Below, piece after piece: positions 1 to 9,735 of a DNA stretch of 64,000 nucleotides. A program made the position numbers and the translations under genes. How positions within the stretch are numbered: position 1 is the first letter of the stretch; every line of letters starts with the position of its first letter. The notes under the pieces were generated by a model. That model was not told where the DNA came from and did not search any database. It saw only the letters and a program-made list of their open reading frames with translations. Origin of the DNA: Chelonoidis abingdonii (taxonomy: Eukaryota > Chordata > Testudines > Testudinidae); assembly GCF_003597395.2 (NCBI RefSeq), contig NC_133777.1, positions 60,239,253-60,303,252 of the forward strand. The letters are read 5' to 3'.

Positions 1-904
1 CTGCCCACGCATCACTTAGGGCCACCAGCAGAGCAGGACACCAGTCAGCAGACTCCAAACCCTAGTAGAAGTGCAAAGCATGTACAGACCCCACTCCAGA
101 GACGCAGGACAACTGCATAGAAGGGGGTAGACCTCAGGGAGCTCCTGTGAGTTATTGCAGAGATATCTGCCTAGTGGCACAAACAGCTGGGCTGGAGCCC
201 TTGAGTATGGACACTAATCCCACTTCGAGGTTAAACCCACTCGCTGCCAGAAAGAAGCTCATGGGGATGAGTCCGGTAACTAGCTACTCCTATGGTCTAC
301 AGGGGCATATGAAGAAGAGTGCTCATTGATGGAATACAAATATGCCCAGGGTTGGATGGCAGAAGTGAGGACCTGTAGTAGGTCTCTCCCAAAGTTGATG
401 GTTCTGGTACGGGTCCAAGGCAGAGAGGTACTGGGACATGTGGACCGGGGGTGTTACTATTATCATCAGAATCTAAATTGATGACCTGCTGGGAGGGCTT
501 TTTTGAGGTTCTTAGATGATCCTGGTATATGATGGTTTTAAGCTACCTGGCATGAGGAAGGAGATTAAGATTTACCTTGTAAATTTTCTCAAGCTGTGAA
601 AGACCTGGGAAGCCCTTTTGATAGACCCTTGGCTGGCAAGCCCTGAGCTAGGCCTTTAGGTATCTGCTTGCCTGAAACCTGTACCATTAAGTGAGGCCCT
701 TTCACCAGAGCAGAAGATCCAGTTTGATGCAAATAATCAGAGACTTTTTCTCAGATATTCTCCACAAGTTCATGAAGAACACAACAAAGAGCACAATGAC
801 AGCTCATTAGGAAGAATTCTCTGGCCCTTACCAAAAAGGATGTGGGACACAATATGTGAAGAGGTGCAGGCAGTGCTGAGAATGGGGGTTATTGAGAGGT
901 CTAA
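1..904 (+). pseudogene. Ty3/Gypsy-like pol remnant, part 1 (upstream of RT)
   Basis: This is the decayed upstream part of an LTR-retrotransposon pol gene. Around 760-900 a conceptual frame reads EEVQAVLRMGVIERS, the hallmark run just before the Ty3/Gypsy reverse transcriptase (usually EEV..ML..GVIE.S). The sequence before it has stops and frameshifts. A short open stretch at 147-329 has no recognisable domain. The element stops at about 905, where a Penelope-like element is inserted, and resumes near 2066. No LTR is visible at the left edge. Confidence 0.7.
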
Positions 905-2065
905 AAAAAGAACAGGAATATTTGTGGCACCTTAGAGACTAACACATTTATTTCAACATAAGCTTTCGTGGGCTACAGCTCACTTCTTCGGATGCATAGA
1001 ATTGAACACACAGACAGAAGATATTTATACATGCAGAGAACATGAAAAAGTGGAAGTACGCATACCAGCTGGAAGAGTCCAATCAATTGAGATGAGCTAT
1101 CATCAGCAGGAGAAAAAAAACCTTTGGTTTTTGAATGTTATGATTCCTGATGTCAGATTTGTGTCCATTTATTCTTTTGCATAGAGACTCTCTGGTTTGG
1201 CCAATGTACATGGCAGAGGGGTGTTGATAGCACATGATGGCATATATCACATTGGTAGATGTGCAGGTGAACGAGCCCCTGATGGCGTGGCTGATGTGAT
1301 TAGGTCCTATGATGGTGTCACTTGAATAGATATGTGGACAGAGCTGGCATTGGGCTTTGTTGCAAGGATAAGTTCCTGGATTAGTGTTTATGTTATATGG
1401 TGTGCGGTTGCTGGTGAGTTTTTGCTTCAGGTTGGGATGCTGTCTGTAAGCGAGGGCTGGCCTGTCTCCCAAGATCTGTGAGAGTGAGGGATCATCTTTC
1501 GGGATAGGTTGTAGATCTTTGATGATGTGCTGGAGAGGTTTTAGTTGGGCTGTAGGTGATGGGTAGTGGTGTTCTGTTGTTTTCTTTGTTGTGCCTGTCC
1601 TGTAGTAGGTGGCTTCTGGGTACTCTTCTGGCTCTGTCAATCTGTTTTTTCACTTCACTGGGTGGGTATTGTAGTTTTAAGAATGCTTGATAGAGATCTT
1701 GTAGGTGTTTATCTCTGTCTGAGGGATTGGAGCAAATGCCGTTGTATCCTAGAGATTGGCTGTAGACAATGGATCATGTGGTGTGTCCTGAATGGAAGCT
1801 GGAGGCATGTAGATAAGTATAGCAGTCAGTGGGTTTCCGCTATAGGGTGGTGGTTATGTGACCATCGCTTATTAGCACAGTAGTGTCTAGGAAATGACTG
1901 CTTGTGTGGATTGGCCTAGGCTGAGGTTGATGGTGGGATGGAAATTGTTAAAATCATGGTGGAATTCCTCGAGGGCTTCTTTTCCATGGGTCCAGATGAT
2001 GAAGATGTCACCACCTGAAAGCAGATGGCACGGTCTGATTTTTGTAGAGACGTTCACAAGCTCAA
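905..2065 (-). mobile_element. Penelope-like element, 3' part with GIY-YIG endonuclease
   Basis: This is a retroelement inserted inside the Gypsy pol. On the minus strand an open frame (1640 to 1083, 185 codons) ends in a GIY-YIG nuclease domain: VIYAIMC, then MYIGQT, then LCKRINGHKSDI. A CxxC pair precedes it. Upstream on the same strand (2065-1640), with several stops, residues such as IFIIWTHGKEALEEFHHDFN and RKPTDCYTYLHA match the end of a Penelope RT domain and its thumb. The 3' end near 905-990 carries the text 'caccttagagactaac', also seen at about 12540 and 32973. Boundaries with the host Gypsy are approximate (within about 20 bp). Confidence 0.85.
1083..1640 (-). CDS. Penelope C-terminal ORF fragment, GIY-YIG endonuclease
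   Basis: This is the longest uninterrupted frame of the Penelope copy. It encodes the connector and the GIY-YIG endonuclease that in active elements nicks the target DNA. A Cys pair (CNKAQCQLC) is followed by the Tyr-containing strand (VIYAIMC), the MYIG strand, and the helix with the catalytic-type Arg (CKRINGH). The initial Met is not a real start, because the true reading frame continues upstream into the RT with stops. Probably non-functional as a whole element. Confidence 0.75.
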   Translation of the reverse strand: MTEPEEYPEATYYRTGTTKKTTEHHYPSPTAQLKPLQHIIKDLQPIPKDDPSLSQILGDRPALAYRQHPNLKQKLTSNRTPYNINTNPGTYPCNKAQCQLCPHIYSSDTIIGPNHISHAIRGSFTCTSTNVIYAIMCYQHPSAMYIGQTRESLCKRINGHKSDIRNHNIQKPKVFFLLLMIAHLN

Positions 2066-3100
2066 GTCCATCACAAAGTCTGATGCGTCTCCAGTGGCAA
2101 GGGTGGATGAACTCTGAGTGGTTGGGCCCAGTGCAGTATCTCAGTATGGTTGACCTTACAAAGGGCTGTTGACTGATTTCCCATCTCCATCCTCTCAGGA
2201 GAAGATTACACCCCTCCTGTTCTCATTTGGCTATTTCCATTTTAAAACTACGCTGTTCGCTCTGCAAGGAGTGACAGCAACTTTCCAGTGCCTTTGAACT
2301 GAATCCTCAGATCCCATCAGCAATATGCAGAGACTTACTTTGGCAACATTGTCATATATATCTGTATGTGGGCAGACCACCTGTGGCACCTAAGGGCAGT
2401 ACTGACATCCCTACAGGAGGCTTGGTCTCACAGCTAACCCTGCAAAGTGTAAGTTGGCCATGGCAGAAGTGACTTATGGGGTAGGGGGTAGGAGGAAGCT
2501 TTGTGAAGCCTGTGTTAATATCCACAAGCTGAACTCATGCGCCACACCTCGAACTAGGAGACACACATGTTATTTCCTAGGCCTGGTGGGGCATTATGCC
2601 GGTTCATCCCCAACTTTGCATTGATCACAGCTCCCCCTAATGGATGTGCTAAAAGACAAAGATACCAAGAATGTCCTCTGAGATGACCAGTGTGGTGATG
2701 CTTTTCTAATACCTTGATGGCATGGCTGGGCCAAATGCCTGTTTCCAATTCCACCAATTTCACCTGGCAATTTATTCTCTATACAGATGCATCTGACATC
2801 AGCCTTTCAGTGATGCTGTCCAGGACTTTGAGGAGAATAGCACCCAATCCTATATTTAAGCAGGAAGTTGTTCCCCAGGGAAAGAACATATTCAAATATA
2901 TATCAGAAGGAAGCTCTGGATATCAAGTAGGCAGTAGACTTCCTCAGGTATTGTCTTCTGAATAGTCCCTTTTCCCTAGTCACAGACAACTTGCCCTTGT
3001 GATTGCTAAATTTCTGGAAGGACTCAAATCCCAGGATTATGTCCTAGTATGTAGTGCTCCAGTCCAAAAGGTTCTGAGTACAGCACCAAGCAGGTAAAGA
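2066..3100 (+). pseudogene. Ty3/Gypsy-like pol remnant, part 2 (RT palm and RNase H)
   Basis: This continues the pol gene after the Penelope insertion. Near 2085-2165 the frame reads ARVDEL and VDLTKG, matching the RT motif (LDLTKGYWQ-type) of Ty3/Gypsy. Near 2340 the catalytic-site region reads YFGNIVIYI, so the expected Asp pair is lost. Around 2570-2720 FLGLVGHY and FIPNF match the RT thumb. Around 2780-2960 there is TDASDISLS, and in another frame HPILY and SRKL, of the RNase H domain. Many frameshifts and stops; inactive. Confidence 0.75.
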
Positions 3101-3159
3101 GCATGCAAATGAGGATTTTTTTTCTTTAAACTAAATTATTATGTTTTGTCAATTCTAGA

Positions 3160-3604
3160 GAAGGCTCAGAAACTTCAGAAAGACCTGACCAAGCTATGTG
3201 AATGGGCCTAGTATGGTTGATTAAATTAATTGTTGACAAACACAAAGTACTGCACATTGGAGGGGATAATTTGAATTACTTGTACTTGTTTAATTCGAAA
3301 TATGCTTTGAGAAACAATAAAAATAATGACAACTTGTAATCATTGAGGACTAGTAAATGAAAACCGCTGCTAATTGTGCACGAGGGTCCACAAAAGCAAA
3401 CCAAATATTAGGAGGCATAAGGAATGGGATAAACTGTAATACTAAAAATATTTTATAAAGCCATTACATGAATCGTTTGTATATACTCATTTGGAATACT
3501 GTGTTGAGTTCTGATAAATCTGTTAAAAAAAATCTAGCAGAAATAGAAGAGGTCCAGACAAAAAGCAACTAAATACACTGGAATGCTTCCTTCTGAAGAA
3601 GGAT
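3160..3604 (+). mobile_element. CR1/L3-like LINE fragment (sense)
   Basis: In broken frames this resembles the RT C-terminal half of CR1-type LINEs: EKAQKLQKDLTKLCEWA, then a KYCTL run, then KANQILGGI-like text near 3395-3420, and a degraded HLEYC-type motif near 3490. The sequence is strongly decayed. It is interrupted at 3605 by a hAT MITE and probably resumes after 4158. Confidence 0.6.
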
Positions 3605-4158
3605 CAGGGGTGGGGAACCTACAGCCCATGGGCCAGATCCGGCCCACTGCTTCATTTAATCTAGCCTGTGACTGGTCTCTGTGCTGTGGGTCAGAAGCCT
3701 CAAGGCTTGGTGCCCTCTCCCCCCCGTGGGGCTGGAGCTGTGAGTGCTGGCTTACCCCACTGCGGGGGAAGCAGGGGTTGCCAAGCCATTAAAAGTCCAG
3801 TCAGCTCCGCGCAGCTCCCAGAAGCGACTGGCATGACCCTGTAACCTCTCGGTGGAGTCTCCAGCCCCACTCCAGCCCACACCCCCAGCCAGAGTCCTCA
3901 TCCCCTCCTGCACCTCAGCCCAGAAGCCCTTTCTGAACCCTGACCTCTCATTTCTGACCCCATGCCGAAGCCTATGGGAAGCCCCGAGCCTCCACACCCC
4001 CACTCCGTCAGGGCTGGAGCCACGAGTGCTGACTCACTCCACTGTGGGAGAGGGGAAGCCACAAGCCTCTGCACCACCACCCTGCGGGGCTCTGTGGCCT
4101 ACAACTCATTTTTTCTGTGGGTCAGTGGCCCCTGATAGGAAAAAACTTCCCCACGCTG
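3605..4158. mobile_element. Non-autonomous hAT element (MITE) with CAGGGGTGGGGAACC terminus
   Basis: The left end CAGGGGTGGGGAACC is the inverse of the right end CTTCCCCACGCTG, with a few mismatches. The inner sequence 'gggccagatccggccc' is typical of this amniote hAT family in my recall. No transposase. No clean 8-bp duplication is visible at the flanks. The open frames inside are GC-rich artefacts. Confidence 0.75.
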
Positions 4159-4725
4159 GTTTAAAGAGTGGCCAGCTAAAAGGGGACAAAAAAGAGGAAT
4201 AAAAAGTGAACAATATATAGAAGGAAAATTGGGCCCTCCTGTTTACTCATAAGTACATGGACTCTTTCAGTGAAATTGAAACATGACAAATTAGAAACTG
4301 ATGAAAGGAAACACTGAATTATGTAGTAATGTACAATTAACCTGTGAACTTGTTGACCAGGATACCAAAGTGAAATGCTATTATAGTAGAGCTTATTTTT
4401 CTTTCTAAAAGATAACACACTTACATTGAAAATGAGAATATTACACAGTTACTGTAGTTAGATAAGTGTGTTCTTTTTGTAAGTGCTATAAACTTATAAT
4501 TTAGGGAATAAACCAGGCTTTAATTGGCTGCAGTTAAGAAAAAAAATCTAGGAGTATGTTAATTCATACTTACTCATAATGGAGTTTCTTGCACCTTCTT
4601 CTGAACCATCTGGTACTGACCATAATCTGAGACAAGATTCTGGAATATATGATCTACTGCTCTGATCAGGTATGTCGTCTCCTAGGGTCCTTCTTAAAAC
4701 AGAGGCAAATTGAAAGAGCATGCAT
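4159..4725 (+). other. Decayed CR1 continuation and unassigned AT-rich sequence
   Basis: The first ~150 bases may continue the interrupted CR1 (KEW.AKRG-like text). After that I see no gene, RNA or recognisable repeat. Confidence 0.35.
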
Positions 4726-4895
4726 CAGGGGTGGCTCTAGGGATTTTGCCACCCCAAGCACGGCAGGCAGGCTGCCTCCACAGCCAAGCCACGGAAGGCA
4801 GCCTTCCTGCCGCTCTCGCGGCACCGGCAGAATGCCCCCCGTGGCTTGTCACCTCAAGCATGCGCTTGGCGTGCTGGGGCCTGGAGCCGCCCTTG
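4726..4895. mobile_element. hAT MITE copy 1 with near-perfect 8-bp TSD
   Basis: It starts with CAGGGGTGGCTCTAGG and ends with GGAGCCGCCCTTG, an imperfect inverted repeat. The flanks are GCATGCAT on the left and GGATGCAT on the right, 7 of 8 identical, the size expected for a hAT insertion. It belongs to the same family as the copy at 13195-13497. Non-coding. Confidence 0.85.
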
Positions 4896-4939
4896 GGATG
4901 CATGACTAACCTGTTAGGTACTTGGGTAGCTGCTGGTTA

Positions 4940-5130
4940 GACCTTGACCCATGAGACTGTGAACCAGAAAACCTGGTTTCAGTTTCTGGGGCTGACAGTT
5001 TGCTTTGGAACATAGGCTATATCACTTAACTTCTCTGTGCTTCAGTTTTGTTTGTTTTTTTTTGGTAAAATGGGTTGCGGCTAACATTTGTTCCTGTTTG
5101 GCCGATGAACTATTTAAATATAACATACTA
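4940..5130 (+). mobile_element. tRNA-derived SINE, degraded
   Basis: Fragments such as 'cctggtttcagtttctgg', 'atcacttaacttctctgtgc' and 'ttcagttttg...gtaaaatgggt' follow the consensus order of the tRNA-derived sauropsid SINE body, with its 'cttctctgtgcctcagtttcc' segment. The tRNA head boxes are too decayed to place. Confidence 0.6.
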
Positions 5131-5264
5131 GTACTGTTTAGGAAATGTGTAAGAAATGCTAAAGTTAACCTGGCATATGCAATCTTAGCTCAGTTTTGTA
5201 TGCTTGTATGTTATAATACATTAATTATCCTACATGATTTCTTATTAGATAGTTTACAGTTTCA

Positions 5265-5345
5265 CTCCCAGGGTAAACTGATTTAAATCAAAGCAATTTA
5301 AATCACTGATTTAAAAAAAAAATCATCATTTAAGTAAGCAAACAG
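5265..5345. repeat. Palindromic 'gatttaaatc' repeat
   Basis: The 8-10 bp palindrome gatttaaatc and its variants recur three to four times ('tgatttaaatcaaagcaat', 'tttaaatcactgatttaaa'). This is the signature of a widespread sauropsid DNA-transposon-like repeat that I cannot name with certainty. Confidence 0.5.
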
Positions 5346-6530
5346 GAAAACTTGATTTAATTCAATTTTAATTGTGTTTGTATTTATACTTTTTAGTTAT
5401 TTTGCTAAAGAGAGGTTGATTCTTATTGGTTGGTAACCATTAACACATTTTGACTTGCATCTAAATATAACATTTACACTAAATTTGGTGCTTCTTTTTG
5501 ATAACCAGGAGTATATGCTATATCTGTACACATTTATTTAAGCAAATATATAGCTTAATATTTATTCAGTTTCTTAATTTTGACATTTATTTTAGAAAAT
5601 AGTGAATGATGCCTTTCTTCTTTATGATTTAATTTTTTTACTTGTGATATGTGTCAAGCTCTCTGGATGGAAATTGATTCAGTTAAAACACAAAAACATT
5701 TTTAAAATTAAAACTACTTTAAATGTTCTGGAAACATAAGAGAAAAGGTTTACGAAACTTGTTTTGCGACTAATAGAATAAACTGAAATGAAGAAAATAT
5801 TCCTTTGCATCTGGTGAAGAGGCTAATGCTATCAAAAGCTGGTTTAGCACTTCAACAAATTCTGGTTGCAAGCGCTAAGCCATTGATTTCTACCAGTTCA
5901 GTGATTTCTTTCTTTAAAAGTTGGGAGCAAATACGTTTGGAAACAAGTTGTATGTCAGTTTCCAACTTTACAGTATTTGAACACTTAGAAATATTAACTT
6001 TCACATCAGTAACCTAGAGGTATAAATACCTTTTTATGTAAATTATTTGTTCTGGCTGGGTTTGTATTGGATGATTTTGTGGCTGAGCCATGTAATTCTT
6101 GGCTTTCCTTTACTCCTAAGGCTCTGTAGGATAACGTGCCCTGCCATACTGCTACTTGTTCTCAGCATGGTTAACAAATAAGTAAAGAAGAATCTAAACA
6201 TAGAATTTGTTCTTCTTCTAGCAGTTGTATATGTGTATTCTACTAAGGTGTTTGTGTACCTGGTTTGCTGGAGCCGGAGAGTTTTCTGTAGCAGTATCTA
6301 TCAGGGAGGAGCTTGTGCTCTTCACTCAGACTCCTCTTGAAATTATACAAAGTTGGCACCACCCTGATCCCTTCAGTGCCTTCTCACCACCTGTGCGTGA
6401 CTCTGAGGTCCCCATGCAATTTACCTCACTTTTTTCTTTTTCTTTTTTTTATTTTTTTTGGTCTAGGTAATCCTGTTAAATATTAGGTAGTAGTTCCTGC
6501 CAGTAGCTAGTTTCCTTTAGTGTTTTGATT
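5346..6530. other. No feature seen
   Basis: AT-rich sequence. The short open frames at 5805-6017 and 6225-6470 have no recognisable domain or codon bias. I see no gene here. Confidence 0.5.
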
Positions 6531-6534
6531 GTTT

Positions 6535-7830
6535 TTAGTCAGTGGTTAGTTTTTGATGCAAGTATGGTCTGTCATGTGAGGTGTCTGTTCTGAATAGTGA
6601 CACCCACATGTGCTGCTTTTTGACCTCAGTGAGGGACATATTAAAGAGATGTGCAGCATCTACCTTTCTTGCAGGTAAAGAATGCAGGTCTCCAGAGCTC
6701 TGCATCTCAAGCAATACCTCATGGTGCAGGATCTGCCTCAGCCTCCCCGTCCGTCGATGAATCACCCTGCCTCTTGGGCTGCTACAGAGGCTGCAGTGGT
6801 TGTTGACAAACTGCTGTACTCAGACTTTTCTTCTCAGAGAGAGAGGGATTAGTCTGCGTCTCTGGGGCCTCTCTGAAAGAGGATCCATAAAATAGACCAG
6901 AGCCATTCCAGATTGAAGGACTACTCTTCTTCTTTGAAGGAGGTCTTGGAAAATCACCCCTGCTCCTTAGGAACTCAGGATGGAGCCAGGCTGTTGATCC
7001 TTGTCTTCCTGGTATCATGAGGGGAACATATCGGTACTGTTCCATTGATTCTGGTACTGTCCTGTGAGGCAGCTGTTGATCTGGTACCAACGGATACTGT
7101 TCTGGCCCCATTGTTACCAATGACCCTGCAAGCTTATGAGGTAGTAAAGGATTTGCTTTGGCTCTCCATCCCAAACTCTCCTGTGGTGCCAGGAGTCCTT
7201 GGCAGTGGACGTACCTCCTGTTCGCGGTGGTCCGTCTGGTCTATGGCTCCAGAACAGAGGCTGTCAGGGGGGGCCAGTGTTGATACCAACTAAGAAACAC
7301 AGCAAAGAGGTAATAGTCATTGACACACACCATGTCAGTATTGGTCTGTTTTTCAGCCTCTGCACAAGCCTGTATCTCCGCACCTATGGGTTTAGTACTG
7401 GGGTAGCCGTCAGACTGGACACCGACCACAACTTGCACTTCAGCAGCGGCAGCAGCAAGGTCTTTCCTCATACCAAGTCTCCATGTGACTCTCTTCACAT
7501 CTTGGGGCATGTTTGAAGTATTGACTACTATGCTGGCATCAGCTCTGATATTGACCTCTTTCCAATGGGCCACAGATAAGTAAGAGTGCGTAGTAGCCTC
7601 TTTAGGATTGGCACCCTCATTGTCTGCTGACTATTCAGATAGCTTCTTGCAGTTGGGTTTGGAGGCCTCCTCCATGTCACTGTTCCCTCTGAGGTTTGGT
7701 CAGTCTAGCAAGTCTTCTAGACCACCTGCTGAAGGAAAGCTTTGTATCAGGAATGGGATTGTTGATACAGGAAAGATAGCTCATCTTGGGCTGCTTCCTA
7801 TTGGCTGCTGGTTGTAATAATTGGGCCTAC
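6535..7830 (+). pseudogene. DIRS-like gag remnant (copy 2), N-terminal part
   Basis: This resembles the N-terminal gag region of turtle-type DIRS elements, with frames broken throughout. Near 6600-6680 a degenerate zinc-binding stretch (SDTHMCC, then EGHIKEMCSI) parallels the CxxCLGETH..CxxC motif that is intact in the two other DIRS gags of this window. Near 7100-7190 the text LPMTLQAYEVVKDLLWLS matches the Pro-rich gag segment (P.TPEAYE...DL..LS in my recall). It continues, after inserted material, at 8915. Confidence 0.6.
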
Positions 7831-7927
7831 AAATTTACCTTAATTGTGGGTTCATCTGTAAAAGGTGAAGGTAAGTTAATAAAATGTCACAATAACCTGT
7901 AACTTACGAATGTTGGTAGGAAAAGGA

Positions 7928-7966
<39 letters not shown>
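7928..7966 (+). repeat. (GT)n(GA)n compound microsatellite
   Basis: About eleven GT units are followed by about eight AG units, uninterrupted. It is likely length-polymorphic. Confidence 0.97.
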
Positions 7967-7967
<1 letters not shown>

Positions 7968-8914
7968 CTGAATTAGTCCAAACAAAAGGTCTTCTGACAT
8001 AACTCAAGAATTGTGTTAAAATCATGCTTATTAAATGAAGTGTGGAACTGAAAATCAATGAACCAAAATTGGTATGTCAGACATTATGTGGACAAAATAA
8101 TGAGGGGATGGGCTGTTCCACTTTATACTCCCTCTTGGGGTCCTTAAGAGACTTTGGGAGAAAATTTGACAATAGGACCGAGCTTCACCGTAACGGCTGC
8201 TACCCTTACCGTCTCCTGGGACCCTAGGACCTTCGTCATCCTGATTCTGGGAGATGTCCTGACCAGGCTAGAGAAAAGGGATGCAGATGACATCTCCTCT
8301 GCTACCAGCTCTGACTGAATTCCAGCCACCATTTGGAATGGGACACTTTCTCTCCTCTCTTCACCTTTTCCTTCCTCACCTTATTTCTTCACTTTTGTGT
8401 CTTAATAAGAGTCTGGCTTAGCCAGCCAAGGCTGTATATTTTGCAACACTGCTCTAAGTCTGTGACTAGAAGTGCAGTGCCCTAAACTGCCCGATGCTGT
8501 CATAAGTTTGCCCGGTCTCAGAACGGCTAATAGTACTATGTACTATGACTGTTTTTTTCCAGCAGTGTAGTTGCAACATCAGAGACAGAAGCTGTTCTTT
8601 TCTATCTTTGCTGTACTTTTTCTTCCATTTTTGTGTTTTGTCTTCTAGGAAAAGGTGTTTGATTTAAACAACAGCTCCAGCCCATCTTGGCTAATTTCTT
8701 CACTTTTCCTCAAAAAGGACAGTTATTATCATCTTTAATACCATCTAAGAGATTGTAGAACAAGGGCTTTTTCCTGTCTAAAAGACTCTTCACCTAATGG
8801 AAACAAGGACTGTTGTTAAAATGAAAGCCTTATTTATTACTGTACATTTCAAATGCTTTAAATGTTGTTGTCCTTTTCTGTGCATTTAATAAAAGTTAAA
8901 AGTATTTTAATGGT
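7967..8914. other. Unassigned sequence between DIRS gag pieces
   Basis: No gene recognised. The stretch 8140-8900 reads like an interspersed repeat (Pro/Leu-rich broken frames, then 'aataaaagtt' near 8889) but I cannot assign a family. The AATAAA-like hexamer may be a fortuitous or element-derived polyadenylation signal. Confidence 0.4.
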
Positions 8915-9735
8915 GTGTTTCCCATCGTACCAAGCAGGCTTAGCTCTCTATACCAAACTCTGGACCTTATTGAACACTATTTAATTTTGCACAGTTCAAG
9001 TCATGTTAACACTTTTGACTCTTTGGACCTCTTTTGTTCCATTGAAGTTAATACAACACCACCTGTGACCTACACCCTTCTTCACACCCTAAGAATTCCT
9101 AAAGAGCCACTATTGTGGTTTTCCAGGTTTCAGTTATCTGCATGCTGGAGAGAGAGCTCACCAGATTGTTTTGCTAAACACCATCGGGAGCCACTTACTT
9201 TGGCAACCTGTGCAGGTACTGGTTCACCTGAGGAGCCAGTTGTACCACAAGAGAACCCACTGGCCCTGGTTTACTGGTTGCTCTTTCCTGAGGATTTAAT
9301 GGCTTCAGATTCCTCCTCTCCTGTTCCAGAGGATTTTAAATTTTATCAGGACCTATTGAAGAGGATGGCTGTAGTGTTAAGCATACAAGCTGAGCTTGTC
9401 CAAGAGAGCACTCATAAGCTTTTGGATGTGTTTCAGGCGGCAGCCCCTGAGAGGGTAGCCCTCCTTGTTAATGAGGCTCTTTTGGAACTAGCAAGGACCT
9501 TATGACACATACTAGCCTCCTTGGCATCAATAGCCAACCATGCATACAAATGATATCCATGTTCCGATGCAAGGCTTCGGGTGCTTTTGTTCCCACCTTG
9601 CCTCAAACGCCTTCATGGTCAGTGCTGTCAATGAGAGGTTGCATCAAGGAAGATTGACATCAACTCCCAAGAGAAAACCCAAGAGACTTGACTTATTCAG
9701 GAGAAAAAATTATTCCTTCTCTCTCCAGAGAATAC
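8915..9735 (+). pseudogene. DIRS-like gag remnant (copy 2), central part
   Basis: The 196-codon open frame 8915-9505 is mostly gag. Its end (PEDFKFYQDLLKRMAVVLSI, then VQESTHKLLDVFQ and RVALLVNEALLEL) follows the conserved core of DIRS-type gag (FK.YQ.LL.R.A, RVALP.NEAL). It then frameshifts, and 9600-9735 reads FMVSAVNERL and KRLDLFRRKNYS, matching the later VVDAANQR...KRLDL.GRK.Y gag segment. The frame is cut near 9735, where a LINE is inserted; gag resumes at about 11840. Confidence 0.68.

Noticed and set aside
3583..4202. Pro-rich open frames, up to 116 codons
   Set aside because: They are contained in the hAT MITE 3605-4158 and run over its ends.
7928..7966. Regular short repeats suggestive of an array
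   Set aside because: Plain dinucleotide microsatellite; no spacers, so not CRISPR-like.
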